From Artemia franciscana (lineage: Eukaryota; Arthropoda; Branchiopoda; Anostraca; Artemiidae), in contig NC_088863.1 in NCBI RefSeq assembly GCF_032884065.1, forward strand, positions 68,233,925-68,297,924: a stretch of DNA of 64,000 nt, written 5' to 3'. The notes below the pieces were generated by a model. The model was not told where the DNA came from. It did not search any database and was given only the letters and a program-made list of their open reading frames with translations. The position numbers and the translations under genes are program-made. This document shows positions 12,745 through 25,292 of this stretch, piece after piece (position 1 is the first letter of the stretch; each line of letters starts with the position of its first letter).

Positions 12745-15700
12745 CAAAGAACATCAGTGTGGTCTAAGAAAGGGATGCCTAATTTAAGGGGATAAATTGA
12801 AAATATATAGTTATACTTAAAAATATGGTGGTCAGTGTCCTAAGGAGCCCATTCTGTTACAGATTACCATTTATTTGTGTACTCTGGGACAAGAGCTTGG
12901 ACAATTAGGACACTGTTTGTTGCTAAAATCTATTATAAAGTAGGCTACAAAAAACAGATATTTGTAAAAAAAAAGTTTAATTACTAGTTTATCATTTGAC
13001 TGAATATTGGGTCAGATTCATATCAGAGCCTATTTTGGTCTTGTCTGGCTCCACTTGGGACTACAAGAGCTGGTTAATATACCAGAGCCTTTGATGCTTT
13101 AAGGTTTTTTCCACAATCCCTTGGAAATCTAAGCTTGTATATTTCTCTTGAGGAAGTTAACTAACTGCCAGTAAAACATAAAATCGTAAAGAAAGGAAGA
13201 AAACGAGGACAATATTTTCTGACTAGGTGCCCATCTGTCTCAGTGTCAAGCACATTTCCTTTGAACCTTTCATCCTGTACATTCAATAAGAAAGATGTCC
13301 CCACTGCATGTGTTAGAAGCTTCACAATCCTCTTCTGCTGGCTTCTACTGGCTTTTACCATTTAAAAATTACAAAGCAAAGCTCTTGACTGAGAGGTCCA
13401 AGCAACATTAAAGAGCTCTTCTCAGCATATGTCATTCAATTGTTGTTAATTCACTAAGAAATCTTCTCAGGTATTACTTTGCCCTTCATGGAAAGTCTAT
13501 TTATTGATTATGTTGCGAGTTTAGGCAGCTTTGAGAGAGGTCTCTGTCACTTGTGCAGATATTGGTAGACATTCTGATTGATTTACCAACATGTTTGGCA
13601 ATAAAAATTTTACTTTTACAGTGCTGTTGAAATTTGGTGAGGGGGGCATTATAGTTCTTTCTTCATGTTGTATTTGTGTTGACTGTGTTTGCTGGATAGT
13701 TGAGGGGTTGTTAGATAACTTTCACACTATGTACATAATGTTTTGTGCTTAGTGGTTATGTTACACTACCTGAACTAAAACCTTTAATCCCAGCCTGATG
13801 TAAAAATATATAAACATCATAATCTTTATCCAAAATAACAGTCATTATAAACCTACTGTTTAAAATTAATAAAATGTGGAATGGAGATTGAGATTTAAGC
13901 TTTGATGAACCATGAAAGTTTCTAGGAAAAGTATTTTTAAAATCTATTGTAACAAATTCTATGTAGAGGTTGGGTCAACTTGGTGCTGCCTACATGCCTG
14001 ACAAAATTACTGTGTAAGGCTACATAATGTAATGTGAATTCTGAGTCATACTACTATGAAAGAATCCACAGCATAGTTTGAAAGCACCATTAGGTGAATT
14101 TAGTAAAGCGGTTAGTGAATTTTGAATGCAGTTGATAAAAATGCACTCAGGAATGTTAAATGTAGAGCTATTTAAAAAATAGAAAAGCAGAAGTTCAGAT
14201 GCCCAGATAGCAACAGAAGTGGCAAAGATTTTAGTTGAAGGTCTTTGCATATCTGTTATATATTAAATTGACCTAAAAGTTTTTCCACGTAAAACTAAGA
14301 AATAGACCATTGGTATTAAAATGCCATTGTTTGGGTGGATTTAGCTTGGAATGACTATGCAATGCAAATACCTCTGTCTGTAATTACTTGAGTGGAAAAT
14401 TTTGTCAAAATAAGATAAGATAAATATCTTTGGTTTATTATTTTTAAATAGTGAGAACACAAGGATTCAAAACAACATTTATATCACATCAACTAGAAAC
14501 TCTTAAAAACATAAATAAAATATGTGTAAATATATAGTGGTAGTAGTAGTAGTAGTAGTTGCAGTAGTACACTTTTTAGTACATTATGAAATAAAAGCTC
14601 TTTTTTTAGCTTTTAAAAATATTATTTGTGTTTTTTAATTAGTTACCATGAGCAATTTTCATGTCAAGTAAAAATTGCATTTTTATACTTAATTTTGTGT
14701 TGCAGATAGCTCTTTTCTACATACTACATACAATATTTAGTAAGTTCTATCTTTGGAGTCCTGTCTGAATTTGAATCATATAATAAATACCAGCACCTGT
14801 AAATAAAGCATATGAGGGAAAAAAAAAGGAAAAACATGAGCACAGTCGTTTTATGGAATCATGATAGTTGTATTTCAAAGTAGCTCTTGGCTGTATCCAC
14901 TATAACTGGCAAGGAAGTCTTTGTTGAGGAGCAGAGCAGGCTTAGGTCTCAAATACCTAAATTCACTCACACAAAGGATGTTTGTCTAGCTCCTGTATGA
15001 ATTTGCAAATTTGTTTTTTGCTCATACAGGGATTGATTAATTCTGATCATTGGATATTCTGCTGAATCATTTACTTTGTCTGCAGATTCAATGAATTATT
15101 CTATGTTTCCTTCATTATCAGTTGATTGACCTTCAATTTTGTTGACTGACATGTTTTTACAAATCTGAGCAAGATGGTTTTGCTTCATACATTTGGAGCA
15201 AGTATTCCCTTATCATGATATTCATGTTCATAAGATTAAGCATTCCCACATAGATATAAGATTGATATCGTTGGTTGTGGTAAACTCTTCTGTTTCCATA
15301 TAAATTTCACTTCTTGTTGTATTGAATTATAATTTGGTACCATTTACATTTTGCACATTTGTGATTCACCACATTTGTTTAATTATGTAACTTGCCTCAA
15401 CAACTCTTGCTAGTCTCAGTAAGCTACCTTTGCTCAATTTTTTCTTTTGTTTGGTCACTTCATACTAAATACCAATGTGTCTCCCTTTCTGGACATATTG
15501 GTGACTTCTGCAAGAATTTTGGAATTGCAGACAAATTACCATAGTTGGAAACAGAAATGAGGTGATATTTAGATTGAGTTGAAAAACATGATCTATCACA
15601 TTTCACCAATCATGAATATTCAGAGGGCACATGGTAGCAAGACATCGCTTAGATATGAATACTTTTGCTAATATTAGTTTGGACAAGAGAGGTATGAGAA

Positions 15701-15805
15701 CCAAACTTGTATCCTGCTTGCCAAACAAAGATACACATCCTTTCATGTTGATATTGGTAAAATAAGCGTAAAAAATGCAAGCCGTGCAATTGTGTGAGGG
15801 GTGAG
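12745..15805. other. intergenic, nothing recognised
   Basis: AT-rich, no supported gene. A short (TAG)n tract lies at about 14536-14561. Frames at 13161-13361 and 14020-14250 on the minus strand are unremarkable. Confidence 0.4.
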
Positions 15806-16245
15806 TTAGGGCCTGTTTAGACTTCCTCAGTGAAATGCCCTGAGAGTTGGGTTTTAATTGATTTGCAACCTGGTAGGGATTATCCCTCTACTGGTGGAAA
15901 TAAAATTTTCAGTTGGATTTTGAATCTCTGAGCAGGATTTTTCGGTTTTAAGCAATTTTCGAGTGCCTCAAAATGGGTAAAATCACATCTCCAGAATCGG
16001 ACAAGGAAGGGGAGACTTCCTCAGAAGTTATATTTTGACTTCCTTGGAAAAATTCTCTGAGAGTTGGCTTTGGTTTGATTAGCAACCTGATATGTATTAT
16101 CCCTCTACTGGTGGAAGTAAAACTTTCAGTTGGATTTTGAGTCTTTGAGCAGGATTTTTGGTTTTAAGCGGTATTTTTGAGTGCCTCAAAATGGTTGAAA
16201 TCACACCTCCAGAATCAGACAAGGAATGAGAGATTAAATGTGCTT
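15806..16245. repeat. tandem duplication, period ~217 bp
   Basis: Two adjacent units share 'tatccctctactggtgga' at 15881 and 16098, 'gagcaggattttt' and 'gagtgcctcaaaatgg', giving a period of 217 bases. The copies differ at roughly a tenth of positions by eye. The frames at 16097-16398 on both strands come from this repeat. Confidence 0.8.
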
Positions 16246-17330
16246 GTACATATTTCAAAAGGTCAAGATACATGGTGGATGCTGATAAAGCTGTACTCAA
16301 CTTTGGCAAGAAATGCTTTATGTGGTAGGGGGCATATAATTTTGCATGTACTATTATTGTTTATTTGCTATTATTCTTTGTTGATGGTTTGTAAATAAAT
16401 ATCTATTCATCTAAATCAGAATATAAAATCAAGGTTCATGTAATTTTACATCTGATGAAGAGTTTAGTAAGGCTCTTTTTTTAAATTCTTTTATTTGGTT
16501 AAGAAAAGCTTTTGTTGTAACATAATAATAAATGACCTTTTATAGGAATTGTATTGGAGAAGGAGGTTGATAATTATAGACTGGACTACAAGTTTTTTAA
16601 CTTCCAGCTGCTTTTGGCTGGTATCCCCATCCCAAAACAAATTCCTAAATACAATCTTGATAACATGTATTTTGAAGGGAAAATGGCTCATTTCTAAATT
16701 CAGGCCAAAAGTTCTCTTCTGTTAACATAGTAGCCTATGACTACCATTTAAATTTTTTAAATTTCATCATAATATCTTCCAGTCAAATGCAAGTAAAACA
16801 ACAAAAATAATATTCAATATAGTCGTAAATAATATCGAATTTAGTCAAATAATAGTCGATAATTAAATAAAAGTAGCTTGTGACCCTACCATTTTTATTT
16901 TTCAATCCCTTCCCAATTGGTCAAAAAAATGGCCTTGCGTTCCTATTGTTAGGGTTAGTCTGTTTCATCATAATATCTTGTAGTCAAATGCAATTCAGAG
17001 GATATTTTTTTTTATATTTTAACTGAACAGAGATAATTGCCTTGATATGTTTTGAACCTGAACATACCCGCCACTGGTGCAGGAGGTGACCTTCAAAATA
17101 GTGATTTAAAACTGCATGTATATATTTTTTTTAAGATAGGACATAAGAAATGCATAAAAAAAATTCAACAGCAAGCCCCAATGGATGGAAATCGAATTTT
17201 GGAGACATAAAAAACGTCCCAGCAGAAAATTCGTCCTCCCTCCCCACCCTAAAAATGTATGCCTACTTCCCAATAACAAATAAAATAATGAGCAAATTTT
17301 ATAAATTAAAAATCTTTCTCCTGGGGCTGT
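16246..17330. other. intergenic, nothing recognised
   Basis: The phrase 'tttcatcataatatctt..agtcaaatgcaa' occurs twice (about 16761 and 16962), a small direct repeat about 200 bases apart. Otherwise I see no gene or known element. Confidence 0.4.
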
Positions 17331-17965
17331 AGGGGGTCATTTCATCTCCAAACACATAGTTATCAGTCCTCTCAACTATGCTTAACAAAGGAGACTATCT
17401 CAAAATTTTCATCAGAAGATTTTGGGAAAAGGGGTTTTAGTTGCCCTCCAATTTTTTGGTCACATAAAAAGGCCACTAGAACTTGTCATTTCCGTTAGAA
17501 TGAACCCTCTCCTGACGTTCTAGTTCCACTGGGTTGGTATGATTGCTCCTGAGAAAAAAAAAAAAAAAAACAACAGCAAATAAACACACATCCATGATCT
17601 TTCTTGCGAAAATTACAAAATTCTACATTTTTGCCGACATGAGTTTGAAGCCTCTACAGTTAGATTCTTTGATACGTTGAATCCAATGATGTGATTTTCG
17701 TTGAAATTCTATGACTTCAAGGGTATCTTTCCCCCAATTTCTCTAAAATCAAACAAATTTTCTAAGGTTCGTAGCTTTTGATGGATAAGGCTAAACTTAA
17801 TGAAACTTATATATTTTTAATCAGCATAATAAGCCAATTATTTTGGTATATCTATTGTTACCAAAATTCCGTTTTTAGAGTTTCGGTAACTATTGAACCG
17901 AGGCACTCCTTACTTACAGTTTGTTACCATGAACTGTTTGAGAACGTATCAAAATCCAAACAGAG
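17331..17965 (+). repeat. dispersed repeat family A, copy 1
   Basis: The stretch contains, in order, 'tttttggtcacataaaaa', 'ccactgggttggtatgat', an A-run with 'aaataaacacacatcc', 'gtgattttcgttgaaattct' and 'gagtttcggtaactattga'. Diverged versions of the same ordered phrases recur at 20481-20900 (plus) and 57650-58140 (minus), so this is a dispersed family. Its open frame at 17778-17981 is incidental. I know of no coding capacity in it. Confidence 0.7.
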
Positions 17966-18059
17966 ATCATTGAAAAATTGATCTTTTTTTCTGCGCTATC
18001 AAAAGTATTGTATTCATAAAACTTTAAATGGTAATGAAAAGTATTAAAACAAATAGAAA

Positions 18060-19240
18060 TTGTTTTTATGGCACTTGGTATTAACCAAGTGACATAGCAA
18101 TCGTCAATTCTGTCGGTCTGTCGGTCCTGGTTTTGCTACTTTAGGCACTTCCAGGCAAGCTAGGACGTGAAATTTGGCAGGCATATCAGGGACATGACCA
18201 GCTTAAATTAGAAATAGTCGTTTTCCCAATTTGACCATCTGGGGGGAGTGGGGGGCCAGTTAATTCGTAAAAATTAGAAAAAATGAAGTATTTTTAACTT
18301 ATGAGCGGGTGATGAGATCTTAATGAAATTTGATGTTTGGAATGATATTGTGTCTCAGAGCTCTTATTTTAAATCCCGACCAGATCTGATGACGTTGGAG
18401 GGAGTTGGAGGGGGGAAACCTAAAATCTTGAAAAACACTTGGAGTGGAGGGATTGGGATGAAGCTTGATGGGAAAAATAAGCACAAGTCCCAGATATATG
18501 ATTGACATAATCGGAACGGATCCGCTCTCTTTGGGGTAGTTGGGGGGGGGGGGTAATTCTGAAAAATTAGGAAAAATGAGGTATTTTTAACTTACGAACG
18601 GATGATCAGATCTCAATGAAATTTGATGTTTAGAAGGATATCGTGTCTCAGAGCTCTTATTTCAAATCCCGACCAAATCTTTTGACATTGGGGGGAGTTG
18701 GAGGGGGAAATCTTGGAAAAACACTTGGAGTGGAGGAATCGTGATGAAGCTTGGTAGATAGAATAAATAAATATCCTTGATACGTGATTGACAGAATCGT
18801 ACTGGATTCGCTCTCTTTGGGGGAGTTGGGGGGAGGGGTTCAGTGATTTGGCGAGTTTGGTGCTTCTGGACGTGCTAGGACGATGAAAATTGATAGGCGT
18901 GTCAGGGAGCTGCACAATTTGACTTGATAAAGTCGTTTTCCCAGATTCTACCATCTGGGGGGCTAAAGGGAGAGGAACAATTAGAAAAAATTAGGTATTT
19001 ATAACTTACGAGTGGGTGATCGGATCTTAATGAATTTTGATATTTATAAGGACATCTTGACTCAGAGCTCTTATTTTAAATCCTGACCGGCATTAAGCCT
19101 CTTATATTCCTTTTTAAATCAATCTATTGATTCATAGAATTTTGTTAGAGCTCATACTAAATAATCTCTTGGCTCATAGCTCTTCTCGCCTCGTCACAAG
19201 TGCCATATGAGCTCTTAGTTCTTGTTCAACTAAATCAAGG
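18060..19240 (+). repeat. dispersed repeat family B with three internal units
   Basis: The block starts with 'cacttggtattaaccaagtg', which folds on itself, and ends with 'cacaagtgccatatgagctc'. Inside, the phrase 'gatctcaatgaaatttgatg' with 'cagagctcttatttcaaatc' appears near 18315, 18612 and 19024, and 'gcaagctaggacg' / 'gtgctaggacg' near 18156 and 18870. Units of about 300 and 410 bases are separated by G-runs. The opposite-strand frames at 18320-18954 are shadows of this repeat. Whether families A and B form one ~1.9-kb element cannot be told here. Confidence 0.7.
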
Positions 19241-20480
19241 AGCAAGTTTAAAACTTAAAACAAATACAAATTACTCTGTATGTAACGGGAATTGCCCCCT
19301 TCTTAACACCTTGTTCATCAAAAATTTTTTTTTAGTGCTTTTGAAAAATCTTTTTTTTTACAAATTGCAAATTTTCTTTAAAAATTTGGAAAAAGTTAAG
19401 CTTCACAGGAAACAGTAAGGAGCTAAGGAGGAGATAGTATCCTTCATGTAAAGAATAATTTGTTTTACAGGTTTCAAATCTGTTCCTTGCTTTCAGTTAA
19501 AAGGTCTTTTTTTTTTATTTAATTTCTTATTATTTCCCAAATCGTACCCAGGCCTAACCAAGATATAATTTGAGGTACCCTTCCCTTCAATACCTGGTTA
19601 ATTGCGTTTAAAATATGTAAATCAATAATTGTACATGATAAGTACCGTCCTACGTTTAAATTTGCAATTTCAATTTTGAAAAATTTGAATATACATAAAA
19701 AATTAACGAGAAACAGTAATTTTAGTAAAAGTCCTTGTTGATATTACTACTAAAGAATTTCGGTTGGATGAAAAGCAGCATTGTTGTTTGTATGGTTTGA
19801 AATTCTGTGAGACTTTATCTTCTACATAACTGAAGCCATCACAACCTCTACAATAGGATTTTTTTGTCGATAAATACATTACATACATTTGTTTAAATAT
19901 TTTAAAGTAACGTATATAAATAGAAAAATGAAAATATTACCATTTAGACTTGCTGAAAACTAAGTTCCTAGCAGTATTTGCCATCCCAAAGAAATTCTCT
20001 AGTGGGGCTGATGATGAGCTTCCTTGGCGTTTCCACCTCTGTCCTCGTAGATATGGGAATGTAACCTTTTAGCTGTGTAGAGAACCATTTCAGTTTATTC
20101 CTTCTCACTCCCCCTACCTCTTTCGACATTTATCTGAAACCTCATGAAGAGTAAGAAGTTTGTCCATTAAAATGTAATTTTTTAGGAATCTACCTTACCC
20201 CCACCAAAACAATGACTCACCCCCTCTCATTATAGCTGAAAGGCACAGATTACCAAACGTAGCCAAATTTAATTACAAATGAAGCAAATCAACTTGGTTG
20301 ACTCCACTACTGCCACCAGCATTACTTCTTTTGCAACTTCTTTTTGCAACTGGGCCTAAATGTTAGTTATTGATACTTTTAAAACAATTAGCTTTTTAGA
20401 ATTTTAAATTGATTACAAATTCATCCTCTTTGGACTAAAGTTGTAGTTTGGTGTCCTAAAATGGAGAAAGCAAGACTTTA
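19241..20480. other. intergenic, nothing recognised
   Basis: AT-rich, no supported coding or RNA feature. Confidence 0.4.
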
Positions 20481-20905
20481 CCCTGGTCCAATCTGTATGG
20501 TCACTTAAAAAAGAGCTTTAAATTTGCGTTTAAATGAGTTCCCTTGCAATTATCTTTGACATTCGGTTTGGTACACTACCCTTGGAAAAAACAAAACAAA
20601 TAAAGATGTGTGAAGCTTAAAACCTCTACGACGGGGTTCTCTGATATGGTATATCTAATAGAGGGATTTTCAATAAGATCGCTTGCTTTTCTGGAGGTGT
20701 TTCCCTTTTTACCATGGAAATTTTCTCAGGCTTTTGGTTTTGGGTGGGTAACAATAAACTGAAAGATTTTTTTTATATTTAAAATCAGCATAATGAGCCA
20801 ATGGTGCCGGTGCAGCAATTGTCATGAGAATTCCAATTTTAGTTTTGGTGAATATTGGCCCATTTATTGTGGTTGGTGTTTGTTGGTTAATATGCTGAAT
20901 ATAAA
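20481..20905 (+). repeat. dispersed repeat family A, copy 2 (diverged)
   Basis: Same order of landmarks as copy 1: 'ggtcacttaaaaaa', 'acaaaacaaataaagatgtg', 'ggggttctctgatatg', 'attttctcaggctttt' and 'aaaatcagcataatgagcca'. Divergence from copy 1 is high, so this insertion is old. Confidence 0.65.
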
Positions 20906-20994
20906 ATAGGTTAATAGACATGTTTCTTTTTTTTTGTCATTTGTAGTTCTTTTTTTCCTTTTTTTGATTTATATTATCTAAAGTTAAAGTTTAA

Positions 20995-21108
20995 GTAAAA
21001 CAGTTCAAAATAGGGATGAAACCTTTTTATTGACAGTGAACAGATACAAAGTTTTACTGCTGATGATGAACACTGTATATGTGTTCGAAATATCCAGAAC
21101 TGTTTTAC
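20995..21108 (+). ncRNA. hammerhead-ribozyme-like core
   Basis: CTGATGA at 21060-21066 is followed by a perfect 6-bp helix (GAACAC 21068-21073, GTGTTC 21081-21086) and then GAAA at 21087-21090. That is the conserved two-strand core of a hammerhead ribozyme with stem II. The whole is enclosed by a perfect 12-bp inverted repeat, GTAAAACAGTTC at 20995-21006 and GAACTGTTTTAC at 21097-21108, which could be stem III. I could not place a clean NUH cleavage triplet between stems III and I, so self-cleavage is doubtful. Such motifs are known in the pseudo-LTRs of Penelope-like elements, and a Penelope-like RT fragment does lie at 32.8 kb. Confidence 0.5.
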
Positions 21109-21544
21109 TTTCGTCATGGAAAGGCAGTGTGGTCTTCGAAGTTATCTAAGTTAAGGTTTGTTTCTGAGATCTGTTTGTAGACTGTATTTTGTGTTGCTAT
21201 GACCTGTAGACTTTTTGCAATAAATCTTCTATTATATAAGTGATTTAAGTTCCTGGGGAGAATTGTCCTGTTATGAAAGAGATACATTTTACATGAACGT
21301 TATAAAATCAAACATGGTATCTATACAGGCAGTATGATTTTTGTGTATCTCTACTTCTTCTGTAAACTATTATATGCCATAGGGAATTGCATAAAGATAA
21401 GTCTACATGTTTTATAATATACCATGGCTAAACTGGGACCAGGTTTCCATATCTTAAGATATTTGCTTATTTTCACGAATATAAACCCAAGCCAAAAACG
21501 ATCTTTTAAGATAGTATATGCTATGCGATTTGTAGGCTGTTAAG

Positions 21545-21545
<1 letters not shown>

Positions 21546-21593
<48 letters not shown>
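21546..21593. repeat. poly-A tract, ~48 bases
   Basis: An uninterrupted A-run just upstream of the first PRRC2 coding exon. It may be the tail of a retroposed sequence, but I see no body or target duplication beside it. It creates the poly-F frame on the minus strand. Confidence 0.9.
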
Positions 21594-21596
<3 letters not shown>

Positions 21597-21796
21597 TGAA
21601 CCATTTTCTGAGTTATTGGATCCACTTATAACACTCATTTTACAGATGACTCTATACCTATAATTGATTTGTTTAGTTAAGGTTTTATATTTTTTAAGTA
21701 TAATTTTTCTCTTGCAGGCTATACGGGCCATCGGTTCGTTCTTATATTTGTGAGTATATCCAATGTCATCTCTTACGACTCTATTGGAAGTGCAGC

Positions 21797-21880
21797 ATGT
21801 CAGCAGTGTCTTCTGGAAATGTGTCAAAGGGCGAGAAAGGCAAAAAGTATCAAGCTCGAAACATCAATAGTATTTTTAAA
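21797..21880 (+). CDS. PRRC2/BAT2 homologue, coding exon 1
   Basis: This exon encodes 28 residues from ATG 21797 (MSAVSSGNVSKGEKGKKYQA...). The short basic N-terminus with a GKGKKYQ-like string is how PRRC2A/B/C proteins start (human begins with a KGKDGKSKYSTL-like segment). PRRC2 proteins are large, disordered, RNA-associated cytoplasmic proteins of translation and stress granules. A strong acceptor (cttgcag) ends at 21717, so the exon probably runs from 21718 with 79 bases of 5'UTR, and an upstream noncoding exon is expected. The donor is GTAAGT at 21881, phase 0. An earlier ATG at 21763 is in another frame and gives no PRRC2-like peptide. Confidence 0.8.
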
Positions 21881-23471
21881 GTAAGTAAAAAAAAAACTAT
21901 TTATCAAAGTTTAATTATAGTAGAAATAAAACTTAGATGTTTGTAAATGAAAGTTGGCTTAATTTCCCCTATAATGAACTATAAGTAAAGCATCATCCTC
22001 ATTGGTAGTAACGAAAGATGAACAAGGAAGCTAGAAACAGAACCTTACCCAGAAACAAATTACAATAGGTGTAGGCTGCATCCAATAAAAATGTCGGTAT
22101 AAGAAAAAAAGTAAAAATGCTTTTTCGACTGCGAGTGCTAAGGATCCTAATGGTGGGCATTTTCCAGAGCTATCAGATATGCAAAAACGATCTAATATTA
22201 AAAGAGATCAAACGAGTCTTGGTGCTTCATTTAAATGTATATGATATTTCAATCATTGACAAGAAATGTTGTACATCTTTCAGAAAATCCGGTTGTTTCA
22301 CATTGCACAAAGTAATCTTTTGCCACTACAGTTTTAAATAGGCGGTGTGGGGTCCCTTCCTACAGTAACCAAAATTACCACAGGAAAAAAAAGACACGGC
22401 AAAAAATAGGCGAGTCTTTGATGGGACACACCTTACGGGGATACTATCTTATATCATTAAAAATTCTGTGATGTAATTGTTTTTGCGCTGTGATTGAAAT
22501 CGGAATTTATTATTGGGATTTTGTACGGTCTTTGATCTACCATATATTTGTATACAATATACATAGGTGTATATAGGTCCGACCTCCTCGCAGGTGAAGT
22601 ATTTTTCCTACAGGAGGGGTGGAGGTGCATGATGAAAATAGGATTAAAATTCTTGGGCTGTATCTTTCCCTATTTTTCTCAAGGATATGTAAGTCTTTGG
22701 GGATCCTTTCTTCTGCTATTTGAAAGTATGTATTTAATTTTTGTTACTACATTCTGTTACTTTAAAGAATTTGGACATTCTGTTGTATTTATTGCAGTCT
22801 TCACAGTAGTGACATGAAAAGGAAAAAACAGGTAAAAATCTAAATACATTTTTGCTTAGCAGCTTATGCTAAAATTGCTCAAGGCTTTTTACCAAAATGC
22901 ATTTTCCTATTGTATGGCGGACATATGTTCTTAATCTTTACTTGTTGTGTAACCATATTGTAGTTGAAGATAGCAGCCACTCTGTACAGACTGACGCAAA
23001 GATAACCTTTGCCCCCCTCTCTTAAGACTTTTTGAATTAAAAAAAGGGAATAGATGTGAGAAAAGTCAAAGTCATGGCCAATTGTAGAAAAAAGCCAAGA
23101 CAGACTATCCAATTGGGTGGGCATCCCAGTCAAGGTTCAGCATCTATTGATGCTAGTCTTGTTTTTTCGATTTTTTTTTTTTTTTTCTAGTTTAGGAGTT
23201 CAAAGTGTCTAGTTTTGAATGTATTAGGGATTTAAAACATATTAGTCGCAATCTTGCAAGTATTCCAAACACCCACCTCCTCTACCCAAAAAAGTGTATA
23301 ACCGTAGGTGATACTGTAGTTAAAAAGTTAAGAAATATCGGCTTTTTATTTAGAAAGTGACATATATTTCGGTTTGATTTCATATTAGTCACATTTGTGC
23401 TTTGACACGTTCAAAGTACATAGCAAAAGTGTTTTTTATTTTATGTTGCTTAATGGCCATATTTTTGCCAG
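21881..23471 (+). other. PRRC2 intron 1
   Basis: GT-AG intron of about 1.6 kb. A ~60-base dispersed repeat at 23071-23130 ('catggccaattgtagaaaaa', then 'gccaagacagactatccaat') is repeated at about 37131-37175 in intron 4 of the same gene. No other gene seen; the 22548-22817 plus frame is hydrophobic but without a domain. Confidence 0.6.
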
Positions 23472-23783
23472 GTCAGTGGTAATGAATCTCAACAGAAGAA
23501 TACAGCACCTAAACATGGACTTCAAGTAATTGGGAAAGTTCCTGCTGGCAGACGTGTACCTAACCCTGTTCATTTGCCTAGTTTGAAATCTGAAAGTGGA
23601 GGTCAAGACCCTAACGTTGTTTTGGTTCCTTCAAGTTCGTCTGGATGGGTCTCAGGCTTAGAAGCGAAAAGTGGCACCACACAAGCTGGTGCTCTGGCCT
23701 CTCAGAGTCTAGCAGTAGTTCCGCCAGAAATAGAAGTGTCCCAGTCACAAGAAATTCCTGCAAAGCGACCACCCCTACTCAAG
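23472..23783 (+). CDS. PRRC2/BAT2 homologue, coding exon 2
   Basis: This exon gives 104 residues in phase 0. It includes 'PKHGLQVIGKVPAGRRVPNP', then 'HLPSLKSESGGQDPNVVLVP' and 'SSGWVSG'. This is the BAT2 N-terminal domain signature: human PRRC2 has RHGLQSLGKVA, LPSLKSENKGNDPN and IVIVPKDGTGW in the same order. The tail is Ser/Pro rich, as in the family. The acceptor is 'gccag' before 23472. The donor AAG|GTCTAA is weak at positions +3 to +5, so the boundary could shift slightly, but phase 0 fits the next exon. Confidence 0.92.
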
Positions 23784-24712
<929 letters not shown>

Positions 24713-24790
24713 GGTATATTTAAAAACTATCGTAGCATAGCTAAATTCAGTTTTTTCACAAAAATCATACATTTAAACAAAAATCACACA

Positions 24791-25219
24791 CTACAACTTA
24801 GCATTAAAAACTGATGTGAAGAAAGGCACAAATGAGTTTGCGTATCGATTGGTTTGTACTTTAGGGGGTACAAGTTTATTTCGTAACCGAGTTCGGCTAT
24901 AGGGAGGGGCTGGTTCGGGTAGTAGTGATTGGTGGCTCTTATTGGCTAGGATGAATTTTCCAAATTGGTGAATAAGGTGTTCAAGCCGGACTTTAAGTGG
25001 AGATAAATTTGATTTAGTGAGGGCTTGATCGTAGGGTATGCCACGGTCTCGGAGTATAATCCTTGTTGCTCTTTTCTGGACGGACTCTATGTCGCGTAGT
25101 AGGTACGCTGTGCGGATAGCAGATGAACCCCACATCGGGCACGCGTACTCGAGCAACGGGCGAACATAACACGTGTAGGCATGGAGAAGGCTTTTAGTAT
25201 CACGCCCAAAACGCCTCAT
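24791..25219 (-). pseudogene. LINE ORF2, C-terminal portion
   Basis: This frame of about 142 residues opens with MRRFGRDTKSLLHAYTCYVR and continues PLLEYACPMWG, RDIESVQKRATRIIL. That matches the post-RT region of Jockey/CR1-type ORF2 (the Y..lvRP.leYa..vW and Q+raaR.i motifs). It follows the RT frame after a single frameshift near 25300; the residues between ('SAHINLTVHKANASLQTLSK') can be read in the same frame as this part. The stop at 24791 is the natural C-terminus, followed by a short AT-rich 3' UTR. Confidence 0.85.
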
Positions 25220-25292
25220 TTTGGAAAGTGTCTGAAGGCTTGCATTAGCCTTGTGGACGGTTAAATTAATATGGGCACTGAAACTACAGTCA

